Part shown: one piece after another, positions 42,048 through 50,009 of the stretch
Layout: every line of letters begins with the position of its first letter
Numbering within the stretch: the first letter of the stretch is position 1
NCBI RefSeq assembly: GCF_029688845.1
Contig: NZ_JARUKW010000001.1
Coordinates: 124,001-188,000, forward strand
From: Natronococcus sp. A-GB1
GTDB taxonomy: Archaea > Halobacteriota > Halobacteria > Halobacteriales > Natrialbaceae
Length of the DNA: 64,000 bases
Direction of reading: 5' to 3'
Notes under the pieces: model-generated
Databases searched by the model: none
Told to the model about the DNA's origin: nothing
Seen by the model: only the letters and a program-made list of their open reading frames with translations
Translations under genes and position numbers: made by a program

Positions 42048-43463
42048 ATGACGGACACCTTCGTCGTCGTCGGCGGCGACGCTGCCGGGATGTCAGCGGC
42101 GAGCAAAGCCAAACGGGACGACCCCGAGCTCGAGGTCGTCGTCTTCGAGAAAGGTGAGTGGGTCTCTTACGGCGCCTGCGGACTTCCCTACTACGTCAAG
42201 GGGGAGATACAGTCGCTCGAGGATCTGGTCTCCGTAACCCCCGAAGAGTTCCGCGAGGAGCGGGACATCGACCTGCGGACTGGCCACGAGGTCGTCGGGA
42301 TCGACCCCGACGAGAAGACGGTGACTGCCGAGAGCGAGGACGGAACCGTCGAGCAGTCGTACGACTCCCTGCTGCTCGCGACGGGCGCCGCCGCGACCGA
42401 ACCGCCGGTCGACGGCACCGATCTCGAGGGCGTCTACACGCTGGGGTCGATGAGCGACGGGAAGGAGCTCCGAGAGTACGTCGCCAGGGCACGCGAGGAA
42501 GAGACGTTCCAGCAGCCCGACCGGGGAATAGCCTGTCAGTATCTCGAGGACTGTACGGGTCCAGTCGCGGTCGTCGGGGGCGGGTACGTCGGCATCGAGA
42601 TGGCCGAGGCGCTGGCCGCCAACGGGTTCGAGGTCCACCTCTTCCAGCGCGGCGAGCGCCTGCTGCCGACGTTCGGCGAGGCGACCAGCGAGGCCGTCGC
42701 CGACCACCTCCGCGAGCAGGATGTCCGACTCTACCTCGGCAGCGAGGTTGAGGGACTTGAGGGCGACGGCGCGGTCGAGGCGGTCGTCGCCGCGGACGAA
42801 CGGATCGGCGTCGAGATGGCGCTGCTCGGAACAGGCGTTCGCCCGCGGACAGAGCTGGCGGAAGAGGCGGGGATCGAGCTCGGCGAGACGGGTGCGATCG
42901 CGACCGACCCGTACCGGGAGACCAGCGTCGACGACGTCTACGCCGCCGGCGACTGCGCGGAGGCGATCCACACGGTAACCGGCGAGCCGGCGTACGTCCC
43001 GCTGGCGCTGACCGCGAACCGCCACGGCCGCGCGGTCGGCCAGACCGTCGCCGGGCAGCCGACGACGGGCGGCGCCATCGCTGGAACGGCGGCGATCAAG
43101 GCCTTCGACGTCGAAGCGGCCCGAGCGGGAATCCTCGACCACGAGGAGGCCCGCGAGGCCGGCTTCGATCCCGTCAGCGAAACGATCGACGCGAACTCGA
43201 GGGCGGGCTACTACCCCGAGGACGGTACCGTCACCGTCACGCTGACAGCCGACCGCGACACCGGGCGGGTGCTCGGGGCGAGTCTCGTCAGCGAGTACGG
43301 CGAGGGCGCGGTCCACCGCAGCCACGCCGCCGTCGCGGCCCTCCACGAAGGGGCCGCTGTCGAGGATCTCGAGAACTACGATCTGGCGTACGCACCGCCT
43401 TTCAACACGACGTGGGATCCGATCCTCGTCGCGGCGAAGGTGCTCTCAGGGCAGTTGCGGTAA
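42048..43463 (+). CDS. FAD-dependent CoA-disulfide reductase / NADH oxidase-like enzyme
   Basis: 471 residues. FAD-binding VVVGGDAAGMSAASKAKR at the N-terminus, single redox cysteine C44 in SYGACGLPYYV, second dinucleotide fold VAVVGGGYVGIEMAEALA, FAD motif VYAAGDCAEA and C-terminal dimerisation domain with DLAYAPPFNTTWDPILVAA, a segment typical of CoA-disulfide reductases. It may reduce CoA, cysteine/gamma-glutamylcysteine disulfides or oxygen; haloarchaea use gamma-glutamylcysteine, so a thiol role is plausible. A strong hairpin follows the gene. Confidence 0.9.
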   Translation: MTDTFVVVGGDAAGMSAASKAKRDDPELEVVVFEKGEWVSYGACGLPYYVKGEIQSLEDLVSVTPEEFREERDIDLRTGHEVVGIDPDEKTVTAESEDGTVEQSYDSLLLATGAAATEPPVDGTDLEGVYTLGSMSDGKELREYVARAREEETFQQPDRGIACQYLEDCTGPVAVVGGGYVGIEMAEALAANGFEVHLFQRGERLLPTFGEATSEAVADHLREQDVRLYLGSEVEGLEGDGAVEAVVAADERIGVEMALLGTGVRPRTELAEEAGIELGETGAIATDPYRETSVDDVYAAGDCAEAIHTVTGEPAYVPLALTANRHGRAVGQTVAGQPTTGGAIAGTAAIKAFDVEAARAGILDHEEAREAGFDPVSETIDANSRAGYYPEDGTVTVTLTADRDTGRVLGASLVSEYGEGAVHRSHAAVAALHEGAAVEDLENYDLAYAPPFNTTWDPILVAAKVLSGQLR

Positions 43464-43519
43464 GGAACCCCACGGATCGTCCGCGCACGTAACCGGGTCG
43501 TGACCGAACTGACCGAGAC

Positions 43520-43550
43520 CACCACGAAAGGGGAGGGGGCTTTCGTGGTG
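43520..43550. terminator. Long hairpin behind the CoA-disulfide-reductase-like gene
   Basis: Perfect 11-bp stem CACCACGAAAG/CTTTCGTGGTG with a 9-base purine loop GGGAGGGGG, 57 bases after the stop codon and followed by TTTCC. Possible terminator or RNA stability element; the purine loop is unusual. Confidence 0.5.
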
Positions 43551-43604
43551 TTTCCGATCCCGTCAGTAAAATCAGTTCGAACGACGGATACCGCCAGGTC
43601 GCAG

Positions 43605-43613
43605 CCCTTAACA
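43605..43613 (+). promoter_or_regulatory. TATA box of the TPR gene
   Basis: CCCTTAACA about 24-32 bases before the ATG at 43637. Confidence 0.45.
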
Positions 43614-43636
43614 GTCGTCGCGACCACTTTCCACCA

Positions 43637-44494
43637 ATGACTGACCGAGAGGGCGACTCCGACCATCCCTTCTCCGAAGGGGAGGGGTTCGGAGGCGACT
43701 ACGACGAGTTCGATCTGGATCCGCCGGAACTGGGCGTCGACCCCTCGAAGGTCGACCCCGTCGACTCCCGGGTCGTCACCGACACCCTCGACCGCCAGAA
43801 CATCGACAGCGACGAGGTCGACGCGATCGAGTTGCTCGACGTCGGGCTCAACTACATGCAGATCAACCGGTTCGAGCAGGCCACCGAGGCGTTCGAGCGA
43901 ACCGCAAATTTCGCCGAGGACGACCTGCTCGCCCAGGAGGCCTGGACGAACAAGGGCGTCGCCCACGCCGAACTCGAGGAGTACGATGAGGCGATCGGCG
44001 CCTACCGCGAGGCGCTCCAGATCGGCGACGAGAGCGAACACGCCGCGACCGCCGAGACGAACCTCGCCTACGCGCTCTGGGAGTTCGGCGAGACCGCTCA
44101 GGCCTTAGAGCACGCCGAACGGGCCGTCGAGATCGACGAACGGTTCGCCGAGGGCTGGTTCAACCGCGCCTTCTTCCTCTCCGAGCGCGGGCTGGCCGAG
44201 GAGGCGCTTCACTGCGTCGACAACGCGATCCGGCTGGGGATGCGTAACTCCCAGGTGTTAGAAGAAAAGGCCGAAATTCTCGAGGAGCTCGGCGAGTACG
44301 ACGAGGCCGAGGAGATCGCCGAGGAGGCAAACGCGATGCGCGAGCGAGCCGAACAGCGCGTGATGGAAGAACGCGAGGAGATGGCGGGTCAGCAGGCAGG
44401 TGGCGGCCGTCCGCCGAACCGGGAGGATGGCGAGATTACGGATCCCGGACGAGCGCCGGAGCCCGAATCCGACGACGAGTGGCAACTCGAGTGA
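43637..44494 (+). CDS. Tetratricopeptide-repeat protein
   Basis: 285 residues. An acidic N-terminus (about 1-65) precedes at least four TPR units (about 70-235): GLNYMQINRFEQATEAFERT, AWTNKGVAHAELEEYDEAIGAYREAL, AYALWEFGETAQALEHAERAVE and AFFLSERGLAEEALHCVDNA. The tail is charged and disordered. Soluble; an adaptor is likely. It is followed after three bases by the DUF424 gene, suggesting a common task. Confidence 0.88.
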   Translation: MTDREGDSDHPFSEGEGFGGDYDEFDLDPPELGVDPSKVDPVDSRVVTDTLDRQNIDSDEVDAIELLDVGLNYMQINRFEQATEAFERTANFAEDDLLAQEAWTNKGVAHAELEEYDEAIGAYREALQIGDESEHAATAETNLAYALWEFGETAQALEHAERAVEIDERFAEGWFNRAFFLSERGLAEEALHCVDNAIRLGMRNSQVLEEKAEILEELGEYDEAEEIAEEANAMRERAEQRVMEEREEMAGQQAGGGRPPNREDGEITDPGRAPEPESDDEWQLE

Positions 44495-44497
44495 GGT

Positions 44498-44788
44498 ATG
44501 ATCGTCAACGAACGCGAGACGCCGGAGGGGCTGCTCGTCGCCGTCTGTGACGACGACGTCCTCGGCGAGCGCTTCGAGGGCGACGGCATCACCCTCGAGG
44601 TCACCGAGAAGTTCTACGGCGGCGAAGCCGTCGACGAGGCGGCCGTCGTCGACAGTCTCGCGCGGGCGACCGTCGCCAACATCGTCGGGACGCGAGCCGT
44701 CGACCTCGCGATCGAGGAGGGGTTCGTCGACGAGGCGAACGTCCTCGAGGTCGGCGACACCAAACACGCCCAGCTGTTGTGGATGTAA
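44498..44788 (+). CDS. DUF424 protein
   Basis: 96 residues, beginning MIVNERETPEGLLVAVCDDDVLGERFEGDGITLEVTEKFY and containing ARATVANIVGTRAVDLAIEEGFVDEANV, the conserved blocks of the archaeal DUF424 family. In other archaea it neighbours translation genes; here it is coupled to a TPR protein. Biochemical role not known to me. Confidence 0.85.
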   Translation: MIVNERETPEGLLVAVCDDDVLGERFEGDGITLEVTEKFYGGEAVDEAAVVDSLARATVANIVGTRAVDLAIEEGFVDEANVLEVGDTKHAQLLWM

Positions 44789-45061
44789 GAGCGCTCGCCG
44801 GCGGCGGAATACGGATGAGCTTCGATTGATGCAAGGTCGGCTCCCGATGATACCAAACTGTGTTGGAGTCAACGGTATCTATACAGCGGGGCTACAGTAG
44901 AGTACGACAGGGCCCTACCACCACCCATCACACCAGAGTCGTTCGATACCCCTGTCGTGACACACCACCCACCCTTCCCTTTCCGAAAACTCCCCGATGA
45001 GCGGCCGCGCCGTTCGCTGGGACCGAAGGAGTGTTTTGTCTGGGAGCCCACTCACTATTCA

Positions 45062-46303
45062 ATGAGTTCCCAGAACCTCGCACTCGACGTCGGGGCCATC
45101 CGCGACGAGTTCCCCATCCTCCAGCGGGAGTTCGACGGCCAGCAGGTCGTCTACCTCGACAACGCGGCGACGACCCAGACCCCGGACCCGGTCGTCGACG
45201 CGATGAGCGACTACTACCGCGAGTCCAACGCGAACGTCCACCGCGGCATCCACCACCTGAGCCAGGAGGCCTCCGAGGCCTACGAGGTCGCCCACGACCG
45301 CGTCGCCGAGTTCATCGGCGCCGACGGCCGCGAGGAGGTTATCTTCACGAAGAACACGACCGAGAGCGAGAACCTGCTCGCGTACTCGTGGGGGCTGAAC
45401 GAGCTCGGCCCCGGCGACGAGGTCGTCCTCACCGAGATGGAACACCACGCCTCGCTGGTGACCTGGCAGCAGATCGCCAAGCGGACCGGCGCCAGCGTCG
45501 AGTACATCCGCGTCGACGAGGACGGCCGTCTCGACATGGACCACGCTCGCGAGCTAATCACCGACGACACCGAGATCGTTTCGGCGGTCCACATCTCGAA
45601 CACGCTCGGGACGATCAACCCCGTCGGCAAACTGACCGAGCTGGCCCACGAACACGATGCCCTCTCGTTTATCGACGGCGCCCAGGCGGTCCCGAACCAC
45701 CCCGTCGACGTGAAGGAGATCGACGCCGACTTCTACGCCTTCTCGGGCCACAAGATGGCCGGGCCCACCGGAATCGGCGTTCTCTACGGCAAACGGGAGC
45801 TGCTCGAGGCGATGGAGCCCTACCTCTACGGCGGCGGGATGATCCGCAAGGTCACCTTCGAGGAGTCGACTTGGGGCGACCTCCCCTGGAAGTTCGAGCC
45901 CGGAACGCCGCCGATCGCCGAGGCCGTCGGCCTCCACGCCGCCGTCGACTGGCTCGAGGAGATCGGCATGGAGCAGATCCAGGATCACGAGCAGGAACTC
46001 GCGCGCTACGCCTACGAGCAGCTCGAGGACGAGGGTGACGTCGAGATCTACGGCCCCGAACCCGGCGAGGATCGCGGCGGCCTCGTCAGCTTCAACCTCG
46101 AGGGCGTCCACGCCCACGACCTGACCTCGATCATGAACGACCACACGATCGCGGTTCGGGCCGGCGACCACTGTACCCAGCCGCTCCACGACAAGCTGGG
46201 CGTCCCGGCGTCGACTCGAGCCTCGTTCTACGTCTACAACACCCGCGAGGAGGTCGACGAGCTGGTCGCGGCCCTCGAAGACGCCCGACAGCTGTTCGCG
46301 TAG
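45062..46303 (+). CDS. sufS: Cysteine desulfurase SufS
   Basis: 413-residue PLP enzyme supplying sulfur for Fe-S clusters. NAATTQTPDPVVDAM at the N-terminus, HHASLVTW, the Schiff-base lysine K231 in FSGHKMAGPTG and the catalytic cysteine C371 in RAGDHCTQPL (group II, SufS type). The chosen start MSSQNLALDVGAIRDEFP is internal to a longer open frame whose first 35 residues are not family-like. The DNA for TREEVDELVAALE near the C-terminus is repeated 208 bases downstream. Confidence 0.95.
   Translation: MSSQNLALDVGAIRDEFPILQREFDGQQVVYLDNAATTQTPDPVVDAMSDYYRESNANVHRGIHHLSQEASEAYEVAHDRVAEFIGADGREEVIFTKNTTESENLLAYSWGLNELGPGDEVVLTEMEHHASLVTWQQIAKRTGASVEYIRVDEDGRLDMDHARELITDDTEIVSAVHISNTLGTINPVGKLTELAHEHDALSFIDGAQAVPNHPVDVKEIDADFYAFSGHKMAGPTGIGVLYGKRELLEAMEPYLYGGGMIRKVTFEESTWGDLPWKFEPGTPPIAEAVGLHAAVDWLEEIGMEQIQDHEQELARYAYEQLEDEGDVEIYGPEPGEDRGGLVSFNLEGVHAHDLTSIMNDHTIAVRAGDHCTQPLHDKLGVPASTRASFYVYNTREEVDELVAALEDARQLFA
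46239..46278 (+). repeat. Direct repeat copy 1 (inside sufS 3' end)
   Basis: 40 bases identical to 46447-46486, encoding NTREEVDELVAALE just before the sufS C-terminus. Confidence 0.95.
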
Positions 46304-46321
46304 GATCGCCGCGAGCGGGGC

Positions 46322-46351
46322 GCGGTTCGGAGGCCGAAGGCCGAGAACCGC
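46322..46351 (+). repeat. Two-tier hairpin downstream of sufS
   Basis: Outer 7-bp stem GCGGTTC/GAACCGC (46322-46328 with 46345-46351) enclosing GA, an inner GGCC-GAA-GGCC hairpin and GA: the same architecture as the GA-core hairpins but with a longer inner stem. A GAGCGG-TTT-CCGCTC hairpin follows at about 46361-46375. Confidence 0.8.
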
Positions 46352-46394
46352 AGAAAATGCGAGCGGTTTCCGCTCCGGATTCTTGCTCGACCGG

Positions 46395-46419
46395 TTCGGC
46401 CGAGCGGAGTGAGGGCGAA
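46395..46419 (+). repeat. GA-core hairpin downstream of sufS
   Basis: 7-bp stem with one mismatch (TTCGGCC/GGGCGAA) around the core GAGCGGAGTGA (46402-46412). Confidence 0.75.
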
Positions 46420-46446
46420 CTCGAGAACAAAAAGGGTGATCCTGTG

Positions 46447-46486
46447 ACACCCGCGAGGAGGTCGACGAGCTGGTCGCGGCCCTCGA
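46447..46486 (+). repeat. Direct repeat copy 2 (sufS 3'-end fragment)
   Basis: Exact 40-base copy of 46239-46278, then a diverged end that still has TTCGCG where sufS has its last codons. It is not part of a gene. The rest of 46304-46925 has no believable coding frame. Confidence 0.95.
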
Positions 46487-46526
46487 CGGCGTTTTCGCGG
46501 GTGAACGACGTAAACGAGCGAAGACC

Positions 46527-46549
46527 AGCGAGACGCGAAGCGTCTCGCT
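46527..46549 (+). repeat. 10-bp hairpin with GAA triloop
   Basis: Perfect stem AGCGAGACGC/GCGTCTCGCT closed by GAA, giving GCGAAGC at the tip. A further inverted repeat (AGAGAAC/GTTCTCT) is at about 46599-46613. Confidence 0.85.
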
Positions 46550-46925
46550 TGGCGCGGCAGTTGTTGCGTAGGCGAACGGTTCGACGACGTCTCGAGACGA
46601 GAGAACAGTTCTCTGCACATCGGAAAGCGAGTAGGGTAGAGGACCCAACCCGCAACTCTGGTAACACGACGACGGTAGTCGTCGGAGCCGGAGTGATCGA
46701 CTCACACTGGGTCCGGTGTCACGGAAGGTGCGTCGATCACCGCCGGCCGTTCGGAACGTCCGTCGGGACGGTTACGGATCCTCGGCTGCACGTGTCCTCC
46801 GTTTAAATGGGGACGCTCGGTCGTCGCTGCCGGACGGGTTCCGAGGACTCGAGTGCGCAATCACAGACTGGCGATATCCACCGTCCGACCTCTCTGAGTC
46901 GATCGAAGCGGCGGAGTCGGTGCAG

Positions 46926-48185
46926 CTACGACGTCTTCGCGACGTCGCCGCGGCTCTCGTCGGGACCGCCGTCGGCCAGCCGATCGGGATCGATATCGAA
47001 CTCGAAGATCTCCTGGGGGACCGACACCGTGACGCAGGTGTTCGGAAGGTCGACGATACCCGCGATCCGGCTCTCGACGGGCGCCGTGCTCAGTAGCATG
47101 TAGGCCTGCTCGGCGGAGTAGCCGAAGTTCGTCATGTAGTCGATGGCGTCGAGGCAGGCCCGGCGCATCCCGATGTTCGCGTTTTTGTAGTGTTGGGTGC
47201 CGTCCTCGTCGACGGAGTAGCCCTCGAAGACGACGTAGTTCGAGAAGTCGGGGTCCATGTAGCCGGGTTTGAACATGGCGTAGTCGGTGCCCATCTTCTC
47301 CATTCCGTCCTTGATGACGTCGACCTTGAGATCGATCCAGCCGGGGAACTCGATCGCGCCACAGAAGGAGATCTCGCCGTCGCCCTGCGAGAAGTGCAGG
47401 TCGCCGACGATGAAGTTCGCCCCATCGACGAACACCGGCAGATACACTCGCGAGCCGCGACCGAGGTTCTTGATGTCACAGTTGCCCGCGTTCTCGCGGG
47501 GCGGGATCGTGCGCGCGGCCTCCTCCGCCGCGTCGTCGACCTGCTCCTCGTCCATGTCGCCGAGCAGAACGTCATTGGGCTCGGGCGGGAGTGCAAGCGG
47601 CGGTTCGGCCTCGCCGGTCTCGTGGTTGACCGCGGTGGGGTCGTCGGGACCGCGCTCGATGAGCGCGCGCTCGCGCTCGTTCCACTCCTCGAGCAGTTCC
47701 TGGGAGGGTGCCGTTCCGAGGATCCCCGGATGGGCACAGCCGGGGAATCGGACGTCCTCGATGTGGCGCGTGCTGGCCATGACGCCGTCGAGTTCCCAGA
47801 TGCTCTTGCGGGCCTCGGGGAAGTGATCGGTCAGAAAGCCGCCGCCGTTCTCCTGGTCGAAGATCGCGTTGAACCCCCACTCGTGGTCGGGGAAGGCGCC
47901 CAGATCGAGGATGTCGACGACGAGCATGTCGCCCGGCTCGGCCCCCTTTACCTCGAAGGGGCCGCTCAGGTGGTGGTTCGGGTCCAGCTCCATGTCGCGG
48001 ATGTCGTTCGCGCTGTCGTCGTTGTTCACCTGCCCCCCGGTCCAGTCGAGACACTCGATCCGTACCTTCTCGCCGGGTTCGATCGACGACACTGGCGGCA
48101 CGTCGGGGTGCCAGCGGTTGACGATCGGATCGGGTTGTTCGTCGGGCGGAGACTCGGTATCGACCTCGAAGACGGTTTCCGGCAT
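46926..48185 (-). CDS. fmdA: Formamidase / acetamidase
   Basis: 419 residues of the FmdA/AmdA family, releasing ammonia from formamide or acetamide. Landmarks: RIECLDWTGGQV, HHLSGPFEVKGAEPGDMLVVDI, FPGCAHPGILGTAPS, ENAGNCDIKNLGRGSRVYLPVFVDGANFIVGDLHFSQGDGE with its clustered conserved acids, and VESRIAGIVDLPNTCVTV near the C-terminus. Cytoplasmic, single gene with a TATA about 30 bases upstream. Exact amide preference cannot be read from sequence. Confidence 0.92.
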   Translation of the reverse strand: MPETVFEVDTESPPDEQPDPIVNRWHPDVPPVSSIEPGEKVRIECLDWTGGQVNNDDSANDIRDMELDPNHHLSGPFEVKGAEPGDMLVVDILDLGAFPDHEWGFNAIFDQENGGGFLTDHFPEARKSIWELDGVMASTRHIEDVRFPGCAHPGILGTAPSQELLEEWNERERALIERGPDDPTAVNHETGEAEPPLALPPEPNDVLLGDMDEEQVDDAAEEAARTIPPRENAGNCDIKNLGRGSRVYLPVFVDGANFIVGDLHFSQGDGEISFCGAIEFPGWIDLKVDVIKDGMEKMGTDYAMFKPGYMDPDFSNYVVFEGYSVDEDGTQHYKNANIGMRRACLDAIDYMTNFGYSAEQAYMLLSTAPVESRIAGIVDLPNTCVTVSVPQEIFEFDIDPDRLADGGPDESRGDVAKTS

Positions 48186-48214
48186 GGTTCACGTTCACAC
48201 TCACCCCGGCCGAA

Positions 48215-48222
48215 GTTATAGC
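48215..48222 (-). promoter_or_regulatory. TATA box of the formamidase gene
   Basis: Minus-strand GCTATAAC (48215-48222), 30-37 bases before the ATG at 48185. Confidence 0.5.
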
Positions 48223-48283
48223 TGATTCAGCATATGTGATACGTCTGAGGCTCGAAACCCGACCGGCACAGCCGTGGGCAGCG

Positions 48284-48292
48284 CCTTTTATG
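48284..48292 (+). promoter_or_regulatory. TATA box of the chaperonin gene
   Basis: CCTTTTATG-type element about 34-42 bases before the ATG at 48326; its position argues against the upstream in-frame starts at 48236 and 48290. Confidence 0.5.
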
Positions 48293-48325
48293 ACGATCCG
48301 TTCGGTAGTCGTGGGAGAACACGAC

Positions 48326-50008
48326 ATGTCAGGCACTGTCGAACCACACGATCGGCTCGAGGTCGGCGACACCGACGACGTTCCGAGTCGAGCCAGGAAC
48401 TTCGAGGCCGGGAAGCGCCTCGCGGAGACCGTCCGAACGACGCTCGGGCCCAAGGGGCTAGACAAGATGCTCATCACCGACGATGGGAAGGTAGCGATCA
48501 CGAACGACGGTGCGAGCATCCTCGAGCGGATGAAGCTCTCCCACCCGGTCGCGACCCTCGTCCTCGAGGTCGCCGAGGGACAGGAAACGACGGTCGGCGA
48601 CGGGACGACGAGCGCAGTGTTGCTCGCCGGCGAACTGCTCGGCGAGGCCGAATCGTTGCTCGAGAAGGGGGTTCCGCCGGCGAAGATAACCGAGGGGTAC
48701 CACCTCGCCGTCTCGCAGGCGGTCGGGTCCCTCCCGGAGTTGACCGTCCCGGTCGACCTCGCGGACGACGAGCGACTGCGGGAGATCGCGCGAACGGTCG
48801 TGACCGGGAAGTGGGACGAGTCGGGAACCGACTTTCTCGCCGACCGGGCCGTCGAGGCCGTGCGGGCGATCGAGCGCGACGACCGCGTCGCGTTCGAGCG
48901 CCTCACCAGGAAGACGATCCCGGGGGGCTCGTTCTACGACTCTGCGGTGATTGAGGGTCTCGTCATTGACATGGGGGAGTCACCGACGGATGTCGTCTCG
49001 CCCGACGCGACGCTCCCGAACCGCTACCGGGACGCGATGGTCGCGCTCGTCGACGAGGAACTGTCGATCGACACCGCCCGAGGGATCGGAAGCGTCGACC
49101 TCGAGACGGTCGAGGAGTTCGAAGCGCTCAGGGAGTACGAGCGAGACGTCTACGAGGCGTACGCCGACGCGATCGCCGGGGTCGGGGCCGATGTCGTCTT
49201 CTGTCAACAGTCGATCGACGACCCGGTTCGCTATCTGCTCGCCGAGCGAGGGATCCTCCCGATCGAACGAACGCAGCGGGACGAGCTCCACAGGCTGGCC
49301 CGCGCGACCGGGGGCAAACCAGTCCCGGTAGAGGCCCTGACGCGAGCGACGACGGGGACCGCCGCGACCGTCGAACGACGGTCGGTCGGCCCCACTGACG
49401 TGACGGTCGTCTCGGGACTCGAGGAGCTCGAGCAGGTGTCGGTCGTGTTCCGGGGCGGAACTCAACACGTCGCCGATGAGACCAAACGGATGCTCGACAC
49501 CTGCTTCTACGCGCTGAAGCTTGCGATCGAGGACGAGGCGGTCGTCCCCGGTGGGGGTGCGACCGAGGTAGCGCTCGCCCGCGAGCTCCGGTCGACGGCG
49601 ACCGGCCGATCGGGGTCCGAACAGCTGGCCGTCGAGGCGTTCGCCGACGCTCTCGAGACGATCCCGCGGACGCTGGCCGAAAGCAGCGGGTTCGGGCCGA
49701 CCGACGCCCTGCTGGCGTTGCGGAACGCCCACCACGACGGCGACCACACCGCCGGACTGGACCTCGAGACCGGATCGATCGTCGACGCGGCCGAGGCCGG
49801 CGTGCTCGAGCCGCTGTACGTCAAGCGCCAGGCGATCACCAGCGCGGGGGAGGCCGCGAGCATGATCGTCCGCATCGACGACAACGTCCCGATGGCCCCG
49901 CGAGGCGAGGGGGCGGGTCACGATCACGACCACGATCACGGTCCCGACGGGCTGATCCGGAGCACCGAGGGATACCCCTGGGCCGTCGGTCACTCGATGG
50001 GGCACTGA
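48326..50008 (+). CDS. Divergent group II chaperonin (thermosome) subunit
   Basis: 560 residues. Signature blocks are present: RARNFEAGKRLAETVRTTLGPKGLDKML, ITNDGASILERM, GDGTTSAVLLAGELL (catalytic Asp) and DEAVVPGGGATEVALARELR. Sequence between the blocks is much less conserved than in main thermosome subunits, and the usual glycine/Met-rich tail is replaced by GAGHDHDHDHGPDGLIRSTEGYPWAVGHSMGH. Likely a third, specialised paralog. Directly followed, one base later, by an uncharacterised gene. Start chosen at MSGTVEPHDRLEVG by TATA position. Confidence 0.88.
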   Translation: MSGTVEPHDRLEVGDTDDVPSRARNFEAGKRLAETVRTTLGPKGLDKMLITDDGKVAITNDGASILERMKLSHPVATLVLEVAEGQETTVGDGTTSAVLLAGELLGEAESLLEKGVPPAKITEGYHLAVSQAVGSLPELTVPVDLADDERLREIARTVVTGKWDESGTDFLADRAVEAVRAIERDDRVAFERLTRKTIPGGSFYDSAVIEGLVIDMGESPTDVVSPDATLPNRYRDAMVALVDEELSIDTARGIGSVDLETVEEFEALREYERDVYEAYADAIAGVGADVVFCQQSIDDPVRYLLAERGILPIERTQRDELHRLARATGGKPVPVEALTRATTGTAATVERRSVGPTDVTVVSGLEELEQVSVVFRGGTQHVADETKRMLDTCFYALKLAIEDEAVVPGGGATEVALARELRSTATGRSGSEQLAVEAFADALETIPRTLAESSGFGPTDALLALRNAHHDGDHTAGLDLETGSIVDAAEAGVLEPLYVKRQAITSAGEAASMIVRIDDNVPMAPRGEGAGHDHDHDHGPDGLIRSTEGYPWAVGHSMGH

Positions 50009-50009
50009 G

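Noticed and set aside
44957-45061. Longer N-terminus for sufS
   Set aside because: The 35 extra residues are basic and Pro-rich, unlike the family; MSSQNLALDVGAIRDEFP is the normal start.
46131-46667. Overlapping open frames behind sufS
   Set aside because: Products are Arg/Ser-rich translations of the hairpin and repeat region with no consistent codon usage.
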